A DNA stretch of 17,157 bases from Lachnospiraceae bacterium (GCA_021199405.1 JAJQID010000013.1:1-17157), one strand, 5' to 3'; shown: positions 6,655 to 15,098, counted from the first letter of the stretch. Numbers and translations are program-made. Notes: generated by a model not told the origin, from the sequence alone.

Positions 6655-7494
6655 ATTTGGGTTATCAAAAAGGTGAATAACAATGTTGTTATTTGCTGCG
6701 ATAACAGTGGACGGGAGCTGATTGCCTTTGGCCGCGGGCTTGGATTTGCCGAAATACCATATGAAATTACAGATATGTCCAGAATCCAGCGTACTTTTTA
6801 TAATGTCAGTCCGCAGTATCTTGAGATGATGAATACCCTTCCCGCTGATATCGTTGAATTTTCTTCCGAGATTGTGGATTACGCACGCAGTACTCTTCCA
6901 TATGAGCTGAGCCCCAATCTGTTGCTGACACTGGCGGACCATATTTCATTTGCCATTGAACGTAAGAAAAAAAACATTATACTGAAAGTGCCGCTGGCAT
7001 ACGATCTGGAGTATACGTATCCACAAGAATCAGCTCTCGCACGGAAAATTCTGATCAGCATCTGGAAGCGTTTTCACGTTCATCTGCCGGACAATGAAGC
7101 GTTCGGCATAGTAATGGCCTTTGTAAATGCGAGGGTATATCAGAAAGATGAGACTTCTGTAAAAATCATGGCGGAGGATCAGAACATCCTGCAGGAGATC
7201 ACGGATATCATTGAAAACGAGCTGCATACGAAGATTGACCGGACGCAGTTTAATTATGTACGCTACGCTACTCATGTACAGTACCTTCTGGAACGACTTC
7301 GAAAAGGAGAGAGCATCGACAGCTCCAACCAGGATGCTTATATATCTCTGTGTCAGGAATATCCGGACACTGCCGCATGCGTGGATTCCATTACCCGGTA
7401 TTTAAAGGGAAAATATCACTTTGATGTAACGGAGGAAGAGCAGCTTTATCTGCTGTTGCATGTCAATCGTGTCTGCACGAATGAAAAAACTTAA
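6655..7494 (+). CDS. LicT/BglG-family transcriptional antiterminator
   Basis: This is an RNA-binding antiterminator with a CAT domain (about 1-57) and two PTS regulation domains, PRD1 (about 65-170) and PRD2 (about 172-279). NNNVVICCDNSGRELIAFGRGLGF at the N terminus is typical CAT sequence. I place the start at ATT 6655 (279 aa): GGAGG lies at 6642-6646, eight bases before, and the length ahead of the NNN motif then equals LicT. No ATG, GTG or TTG fits in frame except GTG 6673, which has no ribosome binding site and would remove the first CAT strand. PRD histidines: H96 in ADHISFA, H207 in THVQYLLERL and H269 in LLHVNR are present; the second PRD1 histidine is replaced (MAFVNA). It probably controls its own operon through the RAT just upstream. 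Confidence 0.92.
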   Translation: MWVIKKVNNNVVICCDNSGRELIAFGRGLGFAEIPYEITDMSRIQRTFYNVSPQYLEMMNTLPADIVEFSSEIVDYARSTLPYELSPNLLLTLADHISFAIERKKKNIILKVPLAYDLEYTYPQESALARKILISIWKRFHVHLPDNEAFGIVMAFVNARVYQKDETSVKIMAEDQNILQEITDIIENELHTKIDRTQFNYVRYATHVQYLLERLRKGESIDSSNQDAYISLCQEYPDTAACVDSITRYLKGKYHFDVTEEEQLYLLLHVNRVCTNEKT

Positions 7495-7604
7495 TTTTGT
7501 ACCATTGGGGACTGTTCCCCTGATATATGCTCCCAGCCGCGGAGGAAGTTTGTCACAGGGAAATGCCTGTATCCCCTTATTATGACTATGAAAGGAGAAT
7601 AAGT

Positions 7605-9020
7605 ATGGCAAAGAAGGATTACAACAAAATGTCAGAACAGCTTCTGAAACTGATTGGAGGACAGGACAATGTAACGCAGTTCACACATTGCGTCACAAGA
7701 CTCCGGCTGACGGTCAAGGATAAGAGCCTTGTTCAGATGGATCAGCTAAAGCAGGTGCAGGGCGTAATAGGAACGCAGTGGCTGGGAGAACAGCTGCAGA
7801 TTATTGTAGGAACGGAGGTAGAAGATATTTATATGTCCATGTGCCATATTGGCGGCTTTACGGCAATGGCGGCAGTGGACGAAAACCTGGACCAGGATAT
7901 TACGGGAAAAGAGAAATTTTCGCTTAAGAACCTTGGCAACAATATTCTGGCGTATCTGTCCCCCGCCATGACCGGCATCATTCCCATGATGATGGCTGCA
8001 TGCCTGTGCAAAACAATCGGTGTTATTTTGGGACCGGATATGCTGAATATCATATCGGCAACCGGTGATATATACATACTGCTGGATTTTATGTATGATG
8101 CTTTTTTCTACTTTATTCCGCTGTTCCTGGGATATTCGGCGGCTAAAACGCTGGGTATGAATCCGATTTATGGAATTTATCTTGGTGCATTGATTATGGC
8201 TCCCGATTTTATGGCGCTGGTGGGTGTCAGGGACACATTTTCTGTCTTCGGAATTCCTGCGCCGGTTGCAGACTATTCCTCCAGTTTTCTGCCCGTCATT
8301 CTGGGAGTATGGATTATGAAATATGTGCAGAAACTGTGGAATAAAGTATTCCCGGAAGTATTAAAAACCGTGTTTGTCCCGCTTTGCACGATTTTAGTGA
8401 TGGCTCCGGTCATGTTTGTTGTATGTGCACCGCTGGGCACTTATATCGGTAATGTAATTGGCGATTTCTTTATCACCTTATCACAGACTAACATTGTTGT
8501 GCGCACAATTGCGTCAATTGCTCTCGCTGTTTTGCTCCCCTATATGGTTTTGGGCGGAATGCATGGAGCACTGGTCAATTTTGCCATCCTGACGTTTACC
8601 AATAACGGTTATGAAACCTTTATCCTTCCAATTATGCTGGCATACAACTTTGCGGTATTCGGAGTGGCGCTGGGTGCGATTATCAAGCTGAAAAAACCTG
8701 CAAATAAATCCGCTGTAACAGGATATTTTGTCTCTGGCATTCTGGGGAGTGTAACAGAACCGTGCTTGTACGGAGTTATTATGAAATATCGTCAGACCAT
8801 GAAGGCTCTGCTGGCGGCCAGCGTGGTGGTTGGATTGATCGTCGGTATTTTCCAGCCGGTATACTATGTTATGACATCGGCGACCATTTTTACCTTCTGG
8901 GTTCCGTGGGTGGCAGGCGGTACGGCCAACCTGATCGCAGGTCTTGCCCTGATGATCCTGGCTTTCGTCAGCGGAACGATTGCTGCCTGCTTTGTAAAGT
9001 ATGATGAAGAAGAGGCATAA
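7605..9020 (+). CDS. PTS permease EIIBC, glucose/beta-glucoside family
   Basis: This 471-aa membrane permease imports and phosphorylates a sugar or glycoside. The EIIB domain (about 8-85) carries the phosphorylated cysteine C29 in THCVTRLRL. The EIIC domain begins about residue 105 and has repeated hydrophobic segments plus the GSVTEPCLYGV motif near residue 380, the counterpart of the GITEP sugar-site motif. There is no EIIA domain at the C terminus, which ends in KYDEEEA; a separate EIIA gene lies 1.3 kb downstream. ATG 7605 is chosen because AAAGGAG lies seven bases before it; the frame stays open to 7527 but without a ribosome binding site. The antiterminator-permease order is typical for aryl-beta-glucoside systems, but the substrate is not determined. 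Confidence 0.93.
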   Translation: MAKKDYNKMSEQLLKLIGGQDNVTQFTHCVTRLRLTVKDKSLVQMDQLKQVQGVIGTQWLGEQLQIIVGTEVEDIYMSMCHIGGFTAMAAVDENLDQDITGKEKFSLKNLGNNILAYLSPAMTGIIPMMMAACLCKTIGVILGPDMLNIISATGDIYILLDFMYDAFFYFIPLFLGYSAAKTLGMNPIYGIYLGALIMAPDFMALVGVRDTFSVFGIPAPVADYSSSFLPVILGVWIMKYVQKLWNKVFPEVLKTVFVPLCTILVMAPVMFVVCAPLGTYIGNVIGDFFITLSQTNIVVRTIASIALAVLLPYMVLGGMHGALVNFAILTFTNNGYETFILPIMLAYNFAVFGVALGAIIKLKKPANKSAVTGYFVSGILGSVTEPCLYGVIMKYRQTMKALLAASVVVGLIVGIFQPVYYVMTSATIFTFWVPWVAGGTANLIAGLALMILAFVSGTIAACFVKYDEEEA

Positions 9021-9034
9021 GAAAGGAGATATAT

Positions 9035-10093
9035 ATGGATAATAGTTATTTTGAAGTGAGAAAACTGACAATTGACGATTTGGAACTTGCTCCACTATGC
9101 TTTCAGAATGAAAGAGATGGAAACGCCGTTGTAGGAAAAGCTGCACAGTATGCGCAGTTTTGGGCGGAAGGCATCAAAAATCCTGTGTATTACTTTCGCA
9201 ATGTGGAGCCGGATAAACAGCGCTGGGCCGGGATCAGCGAATTTGGAGAACATCCTTTGGCACCGCAGCATGGACTACATGGGGAAGATCTGGCGCAGGC
9301 GGATGCGCCGACGATCCAATATCACAAAACAGGGGAAGCTCCGAAAAGCTTTGAGATCGAATCAACGCAGCCGTACAGTCTTTTGCGGTTTACCGATGAT
9401 GGAAATGGCGGCGTGAAGGCCGAATTTAAAGAAGGAAAGAATGGCTGTATTCTGGATCTGGAGGTGACACCGTTCCCGGTTGCTGTATTCAGTCACGCGA
9501 ATCCAAGCCAGCCCGCGCCATATTTTCAGGTTAATACAATGGTGAAGGGAACCTACATGGGAAAACCAGTTATGGGAATGGGAGGTTTTGATCGCACCTA
9601 CATTGTAAACCGTGTTGCGGATAATGAGGGGGAAAAGGAAAAAAATTACGCGGCTACCTATCGCTGTATCTGTGCTCTTTATTCTGGCATCAGGGAAGAT
9701 GGGCGAAAGGAATGTGTGTATGCTCTGATTACCGATGAAAATGGCAAGGGTATAGGGATGTATTATATTGACGGTGAGGAGCCTGTGGTAACAGATCAGG
9801 TACATCTGAGTGCAAAATTCTGCCATCTGCCTTACGTTGATGATGATACAGTTGTGTATACCAATGCGGTATGGCAGATTGGATCGAAGACAATTCATTT
9901 TGACGGGAAGTGGGGGACCAAGAGCTTTACGGCATATCCCAAGGTTGAGAAACATGGACAGAGTCAGTGCTTCGGAAACTGGTATGAAGGGGATGTCCCT
10001 TACAAGCATACATTGGAACATACGTTCAATGAAAACAGCGGAGACGCTTACTCAGATCGAATCAGAGAAATGGGATTTGTAGTTGAGGATTAA
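9035..10093 (+). CDS. Unknown protein of the PTS operon (352 aa)
   Basis: I do not recognise this protein. It begins 14 bp after the EIIBC stop behind a strong AAAGGAG, so it is almost certainly translated with the permease. It has no signal peptide, membrane segment or glycosidase motif. Composition is rich in short strand-like segments with many aromatic, glycine and aspartate residues (GMGGFDRTYI, GIGMYYIDG, WQIGSKTIHFDGKWG), suggesting an all-beta, possibly two-lobed lipocalin-like fold similar in flavour to the AttH/CrtC group; this fold idea is weak inference. The operon has no phospho-beta-glucosidase, the enzyme normally found here, so the protein may process, bind or sense the imported phosphorylated substrate. 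Scattered histidines (HGLHGED, GHxxP-like stretches absent) give no clear active site. Confidence 0.85.
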   Translation: MDNSYFEVRKLTIDDLELAPLCFQNERDGNAVVGKAAQYAQFWAEGIKNPVYYFRNVEPDKQRWAGISEFGEHPLAPQHGLHGEDLAQADAPTIQYHKTGEAPKSFEIESTQPYSLLRFTDDGNGGVKAEFKEGKNGCILDLEVTPFPVAVFSHANPSQPAPYFQVNTMVKGTYMGKPVMGMGGFDRTYIVNRVADNEGEKEKNYAATYRCICALYSGIREDGRKECVYALITDENGKGIGMYYIDGEEPVVTDQVHLSAKFCHLPYVDDDTVVYTNAVWQIGSKTIHFDGKWGTKSFTAYPKVEKHGQSQCFGNWYEGDVPYKHTLEHTFNENSGDAYSDRIREMGFVVED

Positions 10094-10128
10094 GGGATTG
10101 GCTGAGTGAAACAGTTGAACAGCTGACG

Positions 10129-10152
10129 CTCCCACAGACAAGCCTGTGGGAG
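10129..10152 (+). terminator. Hairpin after the unknown PTS-operon gene
   Basis: CTCCCACAG (10129-10137) pairs perfectly with CTGTGGGAG (10144-10152) across a 6-base loop. A T-tract is lacking, so it may be a processing or stability hairpin that sets a lower EIIA level rather than a full stop. A second small hairpin, CCAGA/TCTGG, follows directly. Confidence 0.55.
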
Positions 10153-10172
10153 TGCCAGAATTTCTCTGGGAA

Positions 10173-10201
10173 TTGCTTCAATCCACGCACCACGATATAA
10201 C
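10173..10201 (+). promoter_or_regulatory. Possible promoter for the EIIA gene
   Basis: TTGCTT (10173-10178), a 17-bp spacer and TATAAC (10196-10201) lie just after the hairpin. The -10 is good and the -35 weak. It would give a leader of about 140 nt before the EIIA ATG; I see no RAT in that leader. Confidence 0.4.
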
Positions 10202-10347
10202 ATGCGGCGCGACAAAGAGGATGTTTCTCATGTATATTGGGGGCGTAGAAAAATGATGACGGCAGCGGTACGCTTAACAGATATAAAAAAGATTCTTTTT
10301 ACTGGTACAAGAATGTAATAAAATCCAATGGTGAGGAGCTGTAAAAA

Positions 10348-10851
10348 ATGCTGAACTTGTTTAGAGGGTTAAAAAAAGATACGGCAAAGCACGCTGACTA
10401 TAGTGATGCCGCAATTATTGCCATGGCTGACGGGGACATGTTCTCCATAGAACAGGTTAATGACCCTGTATTCTCGGCGAAAATGCTGGGTGATGGAGTA
10501 GCTTTTCGATATGATGGGGATAAAGTGGTTCTGTGTTCTCCGGCAAATGGTGTTTTGAGTATACTATTTCCAACTGGTCATGCTTACGGAATAGAAATGA
10601 AAGATGGAACAGAGCTGCTGGTACATGTTGGACTAGACACTGTCAATGCAAAAGGAGATGGCTTTAAATTGTTGGGACGGCAACAAGGAGAAGAAATAAA
10701 GGCTGGAGACCCTGTAGTCGCAGTAGATTTAAAAAAGCTATCTCTGAAATATGATATGTCTACGATGTTAATTGTAACGAATGCAAACAAAAACATACAA
10801 TTCATTGAACCCTGCAAAGTAGTGCTTGGACAGGAGTTAACGATTGGTTAA
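10348..10851 (+). CDS. PTS EIIA component, glucose family (Crr-like)
   Basis: This 167-aa cytoplasmic phosphocarrier accepts phosphate from HPr and passes it to the EIIB domain. Key residues are H78 in FPTGHAYGI and the phosphorylated H93 in ELLVHVGLDTV, followed by GDGF; order and spacing match the glucose-type EIIA fold, and the length equals that of stand-alone EIIA-Glc proteins. GAGGAG at about 10331 precedes ATG 10348. Because the upstream permease is EIIBC only, this EIIA is its natural partner, although a hairpin and a candidate promoter separate them and it could also serve other permeases. The codon and base use looks slightly more AT-rich than the genes before it. Confidence 0.93.
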   Translation: MLNLFRGLKKDTAKHADYSDAAIIAMADGDMFSIEQVNDPVFSAKMLGDGVAFRYDGDKVVLCSPANGVLSILFPTGHAYGIEMKDGTELLVHVGLDTVNAKGDGFKLLGRQQGEEIKAGDPVVAVDLKKLSLKYDMSTMLIVTNANKNIQFIEPCKVVLGQELTIG

Positions 10852-10948
10852 CCTTGTTTTACATTTAAAAGCAATACAGCAATCCGCATGGTTGAAATTA
10901 TGGAAGCCTGGACGTAAATTTATGTGGATGGGCAGGTGGAGTGGATTT

Positions 10949-10983
10949 ATCGGATAGAGGAATGCTTGATTCCCCTATCCGAT
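10949..10983. terminator. Terminator-like hairpin after the EIIA gene
   Basis: ATCGGATAGAGGAA (10949-10962) pairs with TTCCCCTATCCGAT (10970-10983), 13 of 14 positions, around a 7-base loop, followed by TTGCTTT. It is probably the 3' end of the PTS operon and may also stop transcription coming from the opposite strand. Confidence 0.7.
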
Positions 10984-11051
10984 TTGCTTTGGAAATTTCT
11001 CAAATGGTATGCACTGACTGCGCAAGCTTTCCTTTTTCGCTTTCGCAATAT

Positions 11052-11060
11052 TGGTATAAT
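11052..11060 (+). promoter_or_regulatory. Orphan extended -10 promoter-like sequence
   Basis: TGGTATAAT (11052-11060) is a perfect extended -10 element with no good -35. It points toward the 3' end of the oppositely oriented TIGR03936 gene and could yield an antisense transcript. Confidence 0.3.
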
Positions 11061-11168
11061 TTGTAAAACGATGGCAAACAAATACCTAAGCTCGTTCTGC
11101 ATATCTTTTGAGAGGGGCTTGAAAAAAATATTGAGAGGGCTGAATTCCACTGTCGTGAGACACGGAAA

Positions 11169-11858
11169 TCAAGCTGAATCAATCCAACTGCCAAACTCAG
11201 CCAGCGGGACAAGATTCTCTCCGTAGGTCTCTTCCCTTGTAATTAACAGCGCGTTTTTCGGCATTTCCTGTCCGAGATAAGTCCAGAAGGCTTCCATCAA
11301 CGTATCCGGACGAATGTTGAGTACGCTACCGGTACTCAGGATACACCAGACACAGTCCTCCTCCAGACGCCAGTCCAGGACTCCCTTTTTAAGATCTACC
11401 ACGGTTGTGCTCTTTTTGGAACTCTTTTCAAAAGGTATTTCCTCCCTGGCCATGAACACGGCAAAGGCGTTATGCCAGTCACCCTGAGGGCAGCGTCCCT
11501 CCCGGAATCTGATGCGATATTCAGCAGCCGCCACGGAAGCCATGGCATTCGCTGTTTTTTCCGGCAGCCGCCGCACATCCGTGATCTCAATTCCTTCCGC
11601 GGAGCAGGCGTTAAATCTGTCTATGAAATCCTGGCTTGAGATGGGTGTATTGACCTCTATATCCACATACTCCCCATTGCTCTCAAGTCCAATTCCCAGA
11701 GGTGCGGCAAAGGACATGATCTGATGAGGACTGAAGCCTGTGGTATAGGCCACATCAATGTCCGCGCGGCGCAGTGCCTTCTGGAAAAAACGCATCACAT
11801 CCAAGTGTCCGATAAACTTCAGCACACCGTATTTTCGAAATTTAATTCGCAGCTTCAT
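11169..11858 (-). CDS. TIGR03936-type (DUF2344) radical-SAM-linked protein
   Basis: This 229-aa protein opens with MKLRIKFRKYGVLKFIGHLDVMRFFQKALRRA and continues with GFSPHQIMSFAAPLGIG, the recognisable signature of the DUF2344/TIGR03936 family that occurs next to, or fused with, a B12-binding radical-SAM protein. The biochemical role is unknown; a link to RNA or ribosome maturation has been suggested from gene neighbourhoods only. Its ATG overlaps the stop of the upstream radical-SAM gene by four bases (ATGA), so the two are translationally coupled. No ribonuclease G, rplU or rpmA follows, although these are the frequent neighbours in related genomes; instead the region converges with the PTS operon. 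Confidence 0.88.
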   Translation of the reverse strand: MKLRIKFRKYGVLKFIGHLDVMRFFQKALRRADIDVAYTTGFSPHQIMSFAAPLGIGLESNGEYVDIEVNTPISSQDFIDRFNACSAEGIEITDVRRLPEKTANAMASVAAAEYRIRFREGRCPQGDWHNAFAVFMAREEIPFEKSSKKSTTVVDLKKGVLDWRLEEDCVWCILSTGSVLNIRPDTLMEAFWTYLGQEMPKNALLITREETYGENLVPLAEFGSWIDSA

Positions 11859-13735
11859 AGCGCACCTCCCCTTTCAAAGCATACGCCGCCTCCAAATCTT
11901 GCTGCCCCGCAGCCCTGACACTGAGCACGGCAGTTGGGAGAAACCGTCCCGGCCTGCGCCTTTTTCCACTCTCTTTTCAGAAATTCCTTGCTGACGCCGC
12001 AGTCCAGAAAATCCCAGGGAAAAATCTCGTCCAGAGGACGTTCCCTTGTGGTATAAAAGTTCGGATCGATTCCACATTCAGCGAAGGTTTCCATCCAGAT
12101 ATCATTGTGAAAATATTCGCTCCAGGCATCGTAAATGCAGCCTTTTTGATAGACCCTTAATAAAACCTCGGAAAGCCTCCTGTCGCCTCTGGCCAGAACC
12201 CCTTCCAGCACACTCATGTCCGCCTCATGCCAGTTGTACTTAATGGATTTCTGATTTAGCTGGGAAGCAATGGCCTTCCGGGTGGTATATGCCTTCTCAA
12301 TAAACTGCTCCTTCGTGCATTGGGGCGCCCACTGAAAAGCAGTAAATGGTTTTGGCACGAAGAAGGAGGTGCTGGCCGTGACCTGCACCCGTCCGTTGAC
12401 CCGCGCCTCCCTGGGTACGGTATCATAAAAGGTGGCTGCCACTTTATTCGCCAGATCAGCAATGCCGCAGATATCCTCCTCAGTTTCCGTGGGAAGACCC
12501 AGCATAAAATAAAGCTTCACTTTGGTCCAGCCGCCCTTAAAAGCCTCAGCCGCTCCGTTTAAAATATCTTCCTCGGTGAGCCCCTTATTGATCACGTTCC
12601 TCATCCGCTGGCTTCCGGCCTCCGGCGCAAAGGTCAGGCTGCTTTTTTTGATATCCTGTACTTTCTGCATTACATCCAGGGAAAAGGAATCGATTCTCAG
12701 GGAGGGCAGAGAAATATTGACATGGCGCCTGTCGCACTCCTCAATCAGGAAATCAATCAGCTCCGGAAGCCTGGAATAATCGCTGGAGCTTAAGGAGCTT
12801 AAGGTAATTTCCTCCTGACCGGTATTTTTTAACATGGCGATGGCATATTTTTTATTCCATTCCAGACTTCGTTCCCGGACAGGGCGGTAGAGCTGGCCCG
12901 CCTGACAGAAGCGGCAGCCGCGGATACAGCCGCGCATGATCTCCAGCACCACCCGGTCCTGTACCACCTTCATATAGGGAACTACAGGCTTCTCAGGATA
13001 ATAGGTGTCGGAAATATTCATTTCCACTTCTTTGAGCACTTTGGCGGGGATGCCCGGTCGATTGGGGGTAATGGAGAGGATGGTGCCGTCCTCTTTGTAT
13101 GCCACATCATAAAACATGGGAACATACATTCCCGGAATCTGTGCAGCCCTGTACAGAAATTCCGCGCGGCTGTCCCCGTTTTTCCGGCTTTCCTTGTATA
13201 AATCCAGAAGCCTCCGATACTGCGTCTCCCCTTCGCCGATGTAAAACATGTCAAAAAATTCCGCGATAGGCTCCGGATTGTAGGTACAGGGGCCGCCGCC
13301 CATGACAATGGGACAGGTCCAGTCCGTGCGTTCACTTGCAAGGAGCGGGATCTGAGACAGATCCAGCACCTGTAAAATATTCGTATAACACATCTCGTAC
13401 TGTATGGTTATTCCCAGAAAGTCAAAATCCCTGACAGGATCCTGGCTCTCCAGAGCAAAAAGAGGAATATGCTGTTCTCTCATGATCTTGTCCAGATCCG
13501 TCCAGGGACTGTAGACACGCTCGCACCAGGTATCCTCGAATTCATTGAACATGGCATACAGAATCTGGATGCCAAGGTGGGACATGCCTATTTCATACTG
13601 GTCCGGAAAACACATGACAAAACGAACGTCTATCTCATCTTTATTTTTGTATACCGCGTTGACCTCGTTGCCGATGTAGCGGGCGGGCTTTTCTACGCTT
13701 AATAATATATCATCACTTAATGCTAATTTTCTCAT
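11855..13735 (-). CDS. TIGR03960-type B12-binding-domain radical SAM protein
   Basis: This is a 626-aa protein. The N-terminal region up to about residue 180 is a B12-binding-like domain (EIGMSHLGIQILY, then VMGGGPCTYNPEP). The radical SAM core starts with RGCIRGCRFCQAG, whose C270, C274 and C277 (CxxxCxxC) bind the 4Fe-4S cluster. The C terminus is cysteine-rich (NCRAQCQGCGA). Start choice: ATG 13735 has GAGG six to ten bases before it, whereas ATG 13747, four codons upstream, has none. The reaction of this family is not established. It overlaps the TIGR03936 gene by four bases and begins 48 bp after hipA, with no clear promoter in the gap, so read-through from the hipBA promoter is possible. 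Confidence 0.9.
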   Translation of the reverse strand: MRKLALSDDILLSVEKPARYIGNEVNAVYKNKDEIDVRFVMCFPDQYEIGMSHLGIQILYAMFNEFEDTWCERVYSPWTDLDKIMREQHIPLFALESQDPVRDFDFLGITIQYEMCYTNILQVLDLSQIPLLASERTDWTCPIVMGGGPCTYNPEPIAEFFDMFYIGEGETQYRRLLDLYKESRKNGDSRAEFLYRAAQIPGMYVPMFYDVAYKEDGTILSITPNRPGIPAKVLKEVEMNISDTYYPEKPVVPYMKVVQDRVVLEIMRGCIRGCRFCQAGQLYRPVRERSLEWNKKYAIAMLKNTGQEEITLSSLSSSDYSRLPELIDFLIEECDRRHVNISLPSLRIDSFSLDVMQKVQDIKKSSLTFAPEAGSQRMRNVINKGLTEEDILNGAAEAFKGGWTKVKLYFMLGLPTETEEDICGIADLANKVAATFYDTVPREARVNGRVQVTASTSFFVPKPFTAFQWAPQCTKEQFIEKAYTTRKAIASQLNQKSIKYNWHEADMSVLEGVLARGDRRLSEVLLRVYQKGCIYDAWSEYFHNDIWMETFAECGIDPNFYTTRERPLDEIFPWDFLDCGVSKEFLKREWKKAQAGTVSPNCRAQCQGCGAARFGGGVCFERGGAL

Positions 13736-13783
13736 CCATATCCTCATTCAAATTGTGCAACATGCATATTTTTTATTCCGTTT

Positions 13784-15097
13784 TCAGGTCTCTTGTTTCC
13801 GGCTTTTACACATTCCAATTCCCCCACGCTCCATAATCGCGTCCCGGATCTGACCGACCTCTTCAAATCCCTGCGCTTCGAGCGACTGACAGGCACGATC
13901 CAACGCCCCCTCAAAGCCGGAGACCATGGTATCAAAGCGCTTCATCGCCATCCCGACGCCAAGTCCGGCATCTCTGGCCGCCCGTTCAAAGGACTTTCCG
14001 GAAACAGAATATAAATTGCGCTCCCCGCCAATGCCAAAGGCCATTTCCTCTGTGCTGCTGTCGTAGACTGCCGTGCTCACAATGTCATAGGCAGGGGCAA
14101 GCTGTATACTGCGCAGACTGGGGCTGTACAAAAGCGACAGGTTCTTGATATGATTATCCGTGTTGCCGATGAGATAATTGAATACACAGATATCCCAGAG
14201 ACGGAGTTGATCCTCCAGCGGTTTCGCCGAATACAGCCGCAACAGTTGAAATATTTTTGCCATGTAGCCCTCATCATCCCGTTCATATTTGCGCGCCGCC
14301 GCAATCCCAAGCGCCTGAGCTAAATCCTCCTGATGAAGCCGGTAGGGGACGGGCAGACCGTTCAGCTTTCTGCCTGAATTTCCCCAGATGCGGTCAAACC
14401 TTCTGCTTGCAAAAAGAACGTCCCCCTCTCCGGCTTTCGTGCCGTCCCTGGACAAATTCAGGATAAAGCTGTCCGGGACACGGATACCAAGCTGTTTTGC
14501 CGTCAGAAGACTGAGCTGTTCGTTCGCTACAATCCGGTCCAGCCTTACATGGCTCTGCTTCACAATATGTGTGCTGGGAGCGTCTCCTATGGGGAGATAC
14601 CACTGCCGGTTTGTTTCCTCATAATACAGCCCCACTTTTCCGGACGCGCCCGTCAGGGACAAATGCGATTTCGCGACAATCGACGCTGATTCGGCCGCCC
14701 CCTCCCGCGCAAGAGCCTCAACCTCCCTTGAGGATAGAAGCCGATATTCCGGCGTCTCCTCATCCTCCCCGTCTTCCAGTATTTTCAGTGCGCCGAGGCA
14801 TTCCCTGCCCAGTCCTGACAAAATAGAGAGATAGTCTTCCTCGTCAGCGTGCAGTCTTTGCGCAACGCATTTTTTCGTAAAGCCTTCCGGCAAAAGCCCT
14901 TCGAAATAATTTTTCGTTCTTTCCGGTGAAAAGGTTCTTTCTTCCAGAGGCAGGCTCAGCGACACCGGACAGCTGTCATGCCGGGCTCTGTACAAATCCG
15001 CATAGGAAAAGCAGGCATCCCTGCTGTCACGTCCGGCAATTTCTCCAATATAAACGGGTGTACCCTCGATTTCCATCCACACAGACAGCTTTCGCAT
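13784..15097 (-). CDS. hipA: HipA-family serine/threonine kinase toxin
   Basis: This 437-aa protein equals E. coli HipA (440 aa) in size. HipA phosphorylates glutamyl-tRNA synthetase and induces growth arrest and persistence. The N-terminal HipA-N1 segment covers about 1-110 (FSYADLY, LSLPLEERTFSP, YFEGLLPEG). The regulatory glycine-rich loop is SLTGASGKVGL (147-157), with serines at 147 and 152 as candidate autophosphorylation sites; the ATP-contact lysine is K180 in THIVK; HQED (255-258) and the catalytic NYLIGNTDNHIKN (D314, N315) and APAYDIV (D338) follow. All kinase residues seem intact, so it is probably active. It starts one base after the hipB stop, in the usual antitoxin-toxin order. 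Its target here is unknown. Confidence 0.93.
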   Translation of the reverse strand: MRKLSVWMEIEGTPVYIGEIAGRDSRDACFSYADLYRARHDSCPVSLSLPLEERTFSPERTKNYFEGLLPEGFTKKCVAQRLHADEEDYLSILSGLGRECLGALKILEDGEDEETPEYRLLSSREVEALAREGAAESASIVAKSHLSLTGASGKVGLYYEETNRQWYLPIGDAPSTHIVKQSHVRLDRIVANEQLSLLTAKQLGIRVPDSFILNLSRDGTKAGEGDVLFASRRFDRIWGNSGRKLNGLPVPYRLHQEDLAQALGIAAARKYERDDEGYMAKIFQLLRLYSAKPLEDQLRLWDICVFNYLIGNTDNHIKNLSLLYSPSLRSIQLAPAYDIVSTAVYDSSTEEMAFGIGGERNLYSVSGKSFERAARDAGLGVGMAMKRFDTMVSGFEGALDRACQSLEAQGFEEVGQIRDAIMERGGIGMCKSRKQET

Positions 15098-15098
15098 C

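Larger units (their letters stand above)
10852..11168. other. Convergent intergenic region
   Basis: This stretch lies between the + strand EIIA gene and the - strand radical-SAM pair. It holds a strong hairpin (listed separately), an extended -10 promoter-like sequence (11052-11060) and a near-repeat, TTGAGAGGGGCTTGAA at 11108 and TTGAGAGGGCTGAA at 11131. An open frame across it lacks a ribosome binding site, and I do not support a gene. Confidence 0.5.

Noticed and set aside
7527..7604. N-terminal extension of EIIBC from ATG 7527
   Set aside because: The extension has no ribosome binding site and no family match, while ATG 7605 follows AAAGGAG at proper distance.
8514..9146. 210-aa open frame on the - strand across the EIIBC end
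   Set aside because: It runs antisense through two supported genes and shows no recognisable domain or start signal.
10924..11226. 100-aa open frame on the + strand in the convergent gap
   Set aside because: No ribosome binding site at either ATG; it spans a terminator hairpin and ends antisense inside the TIGR03936 gene.
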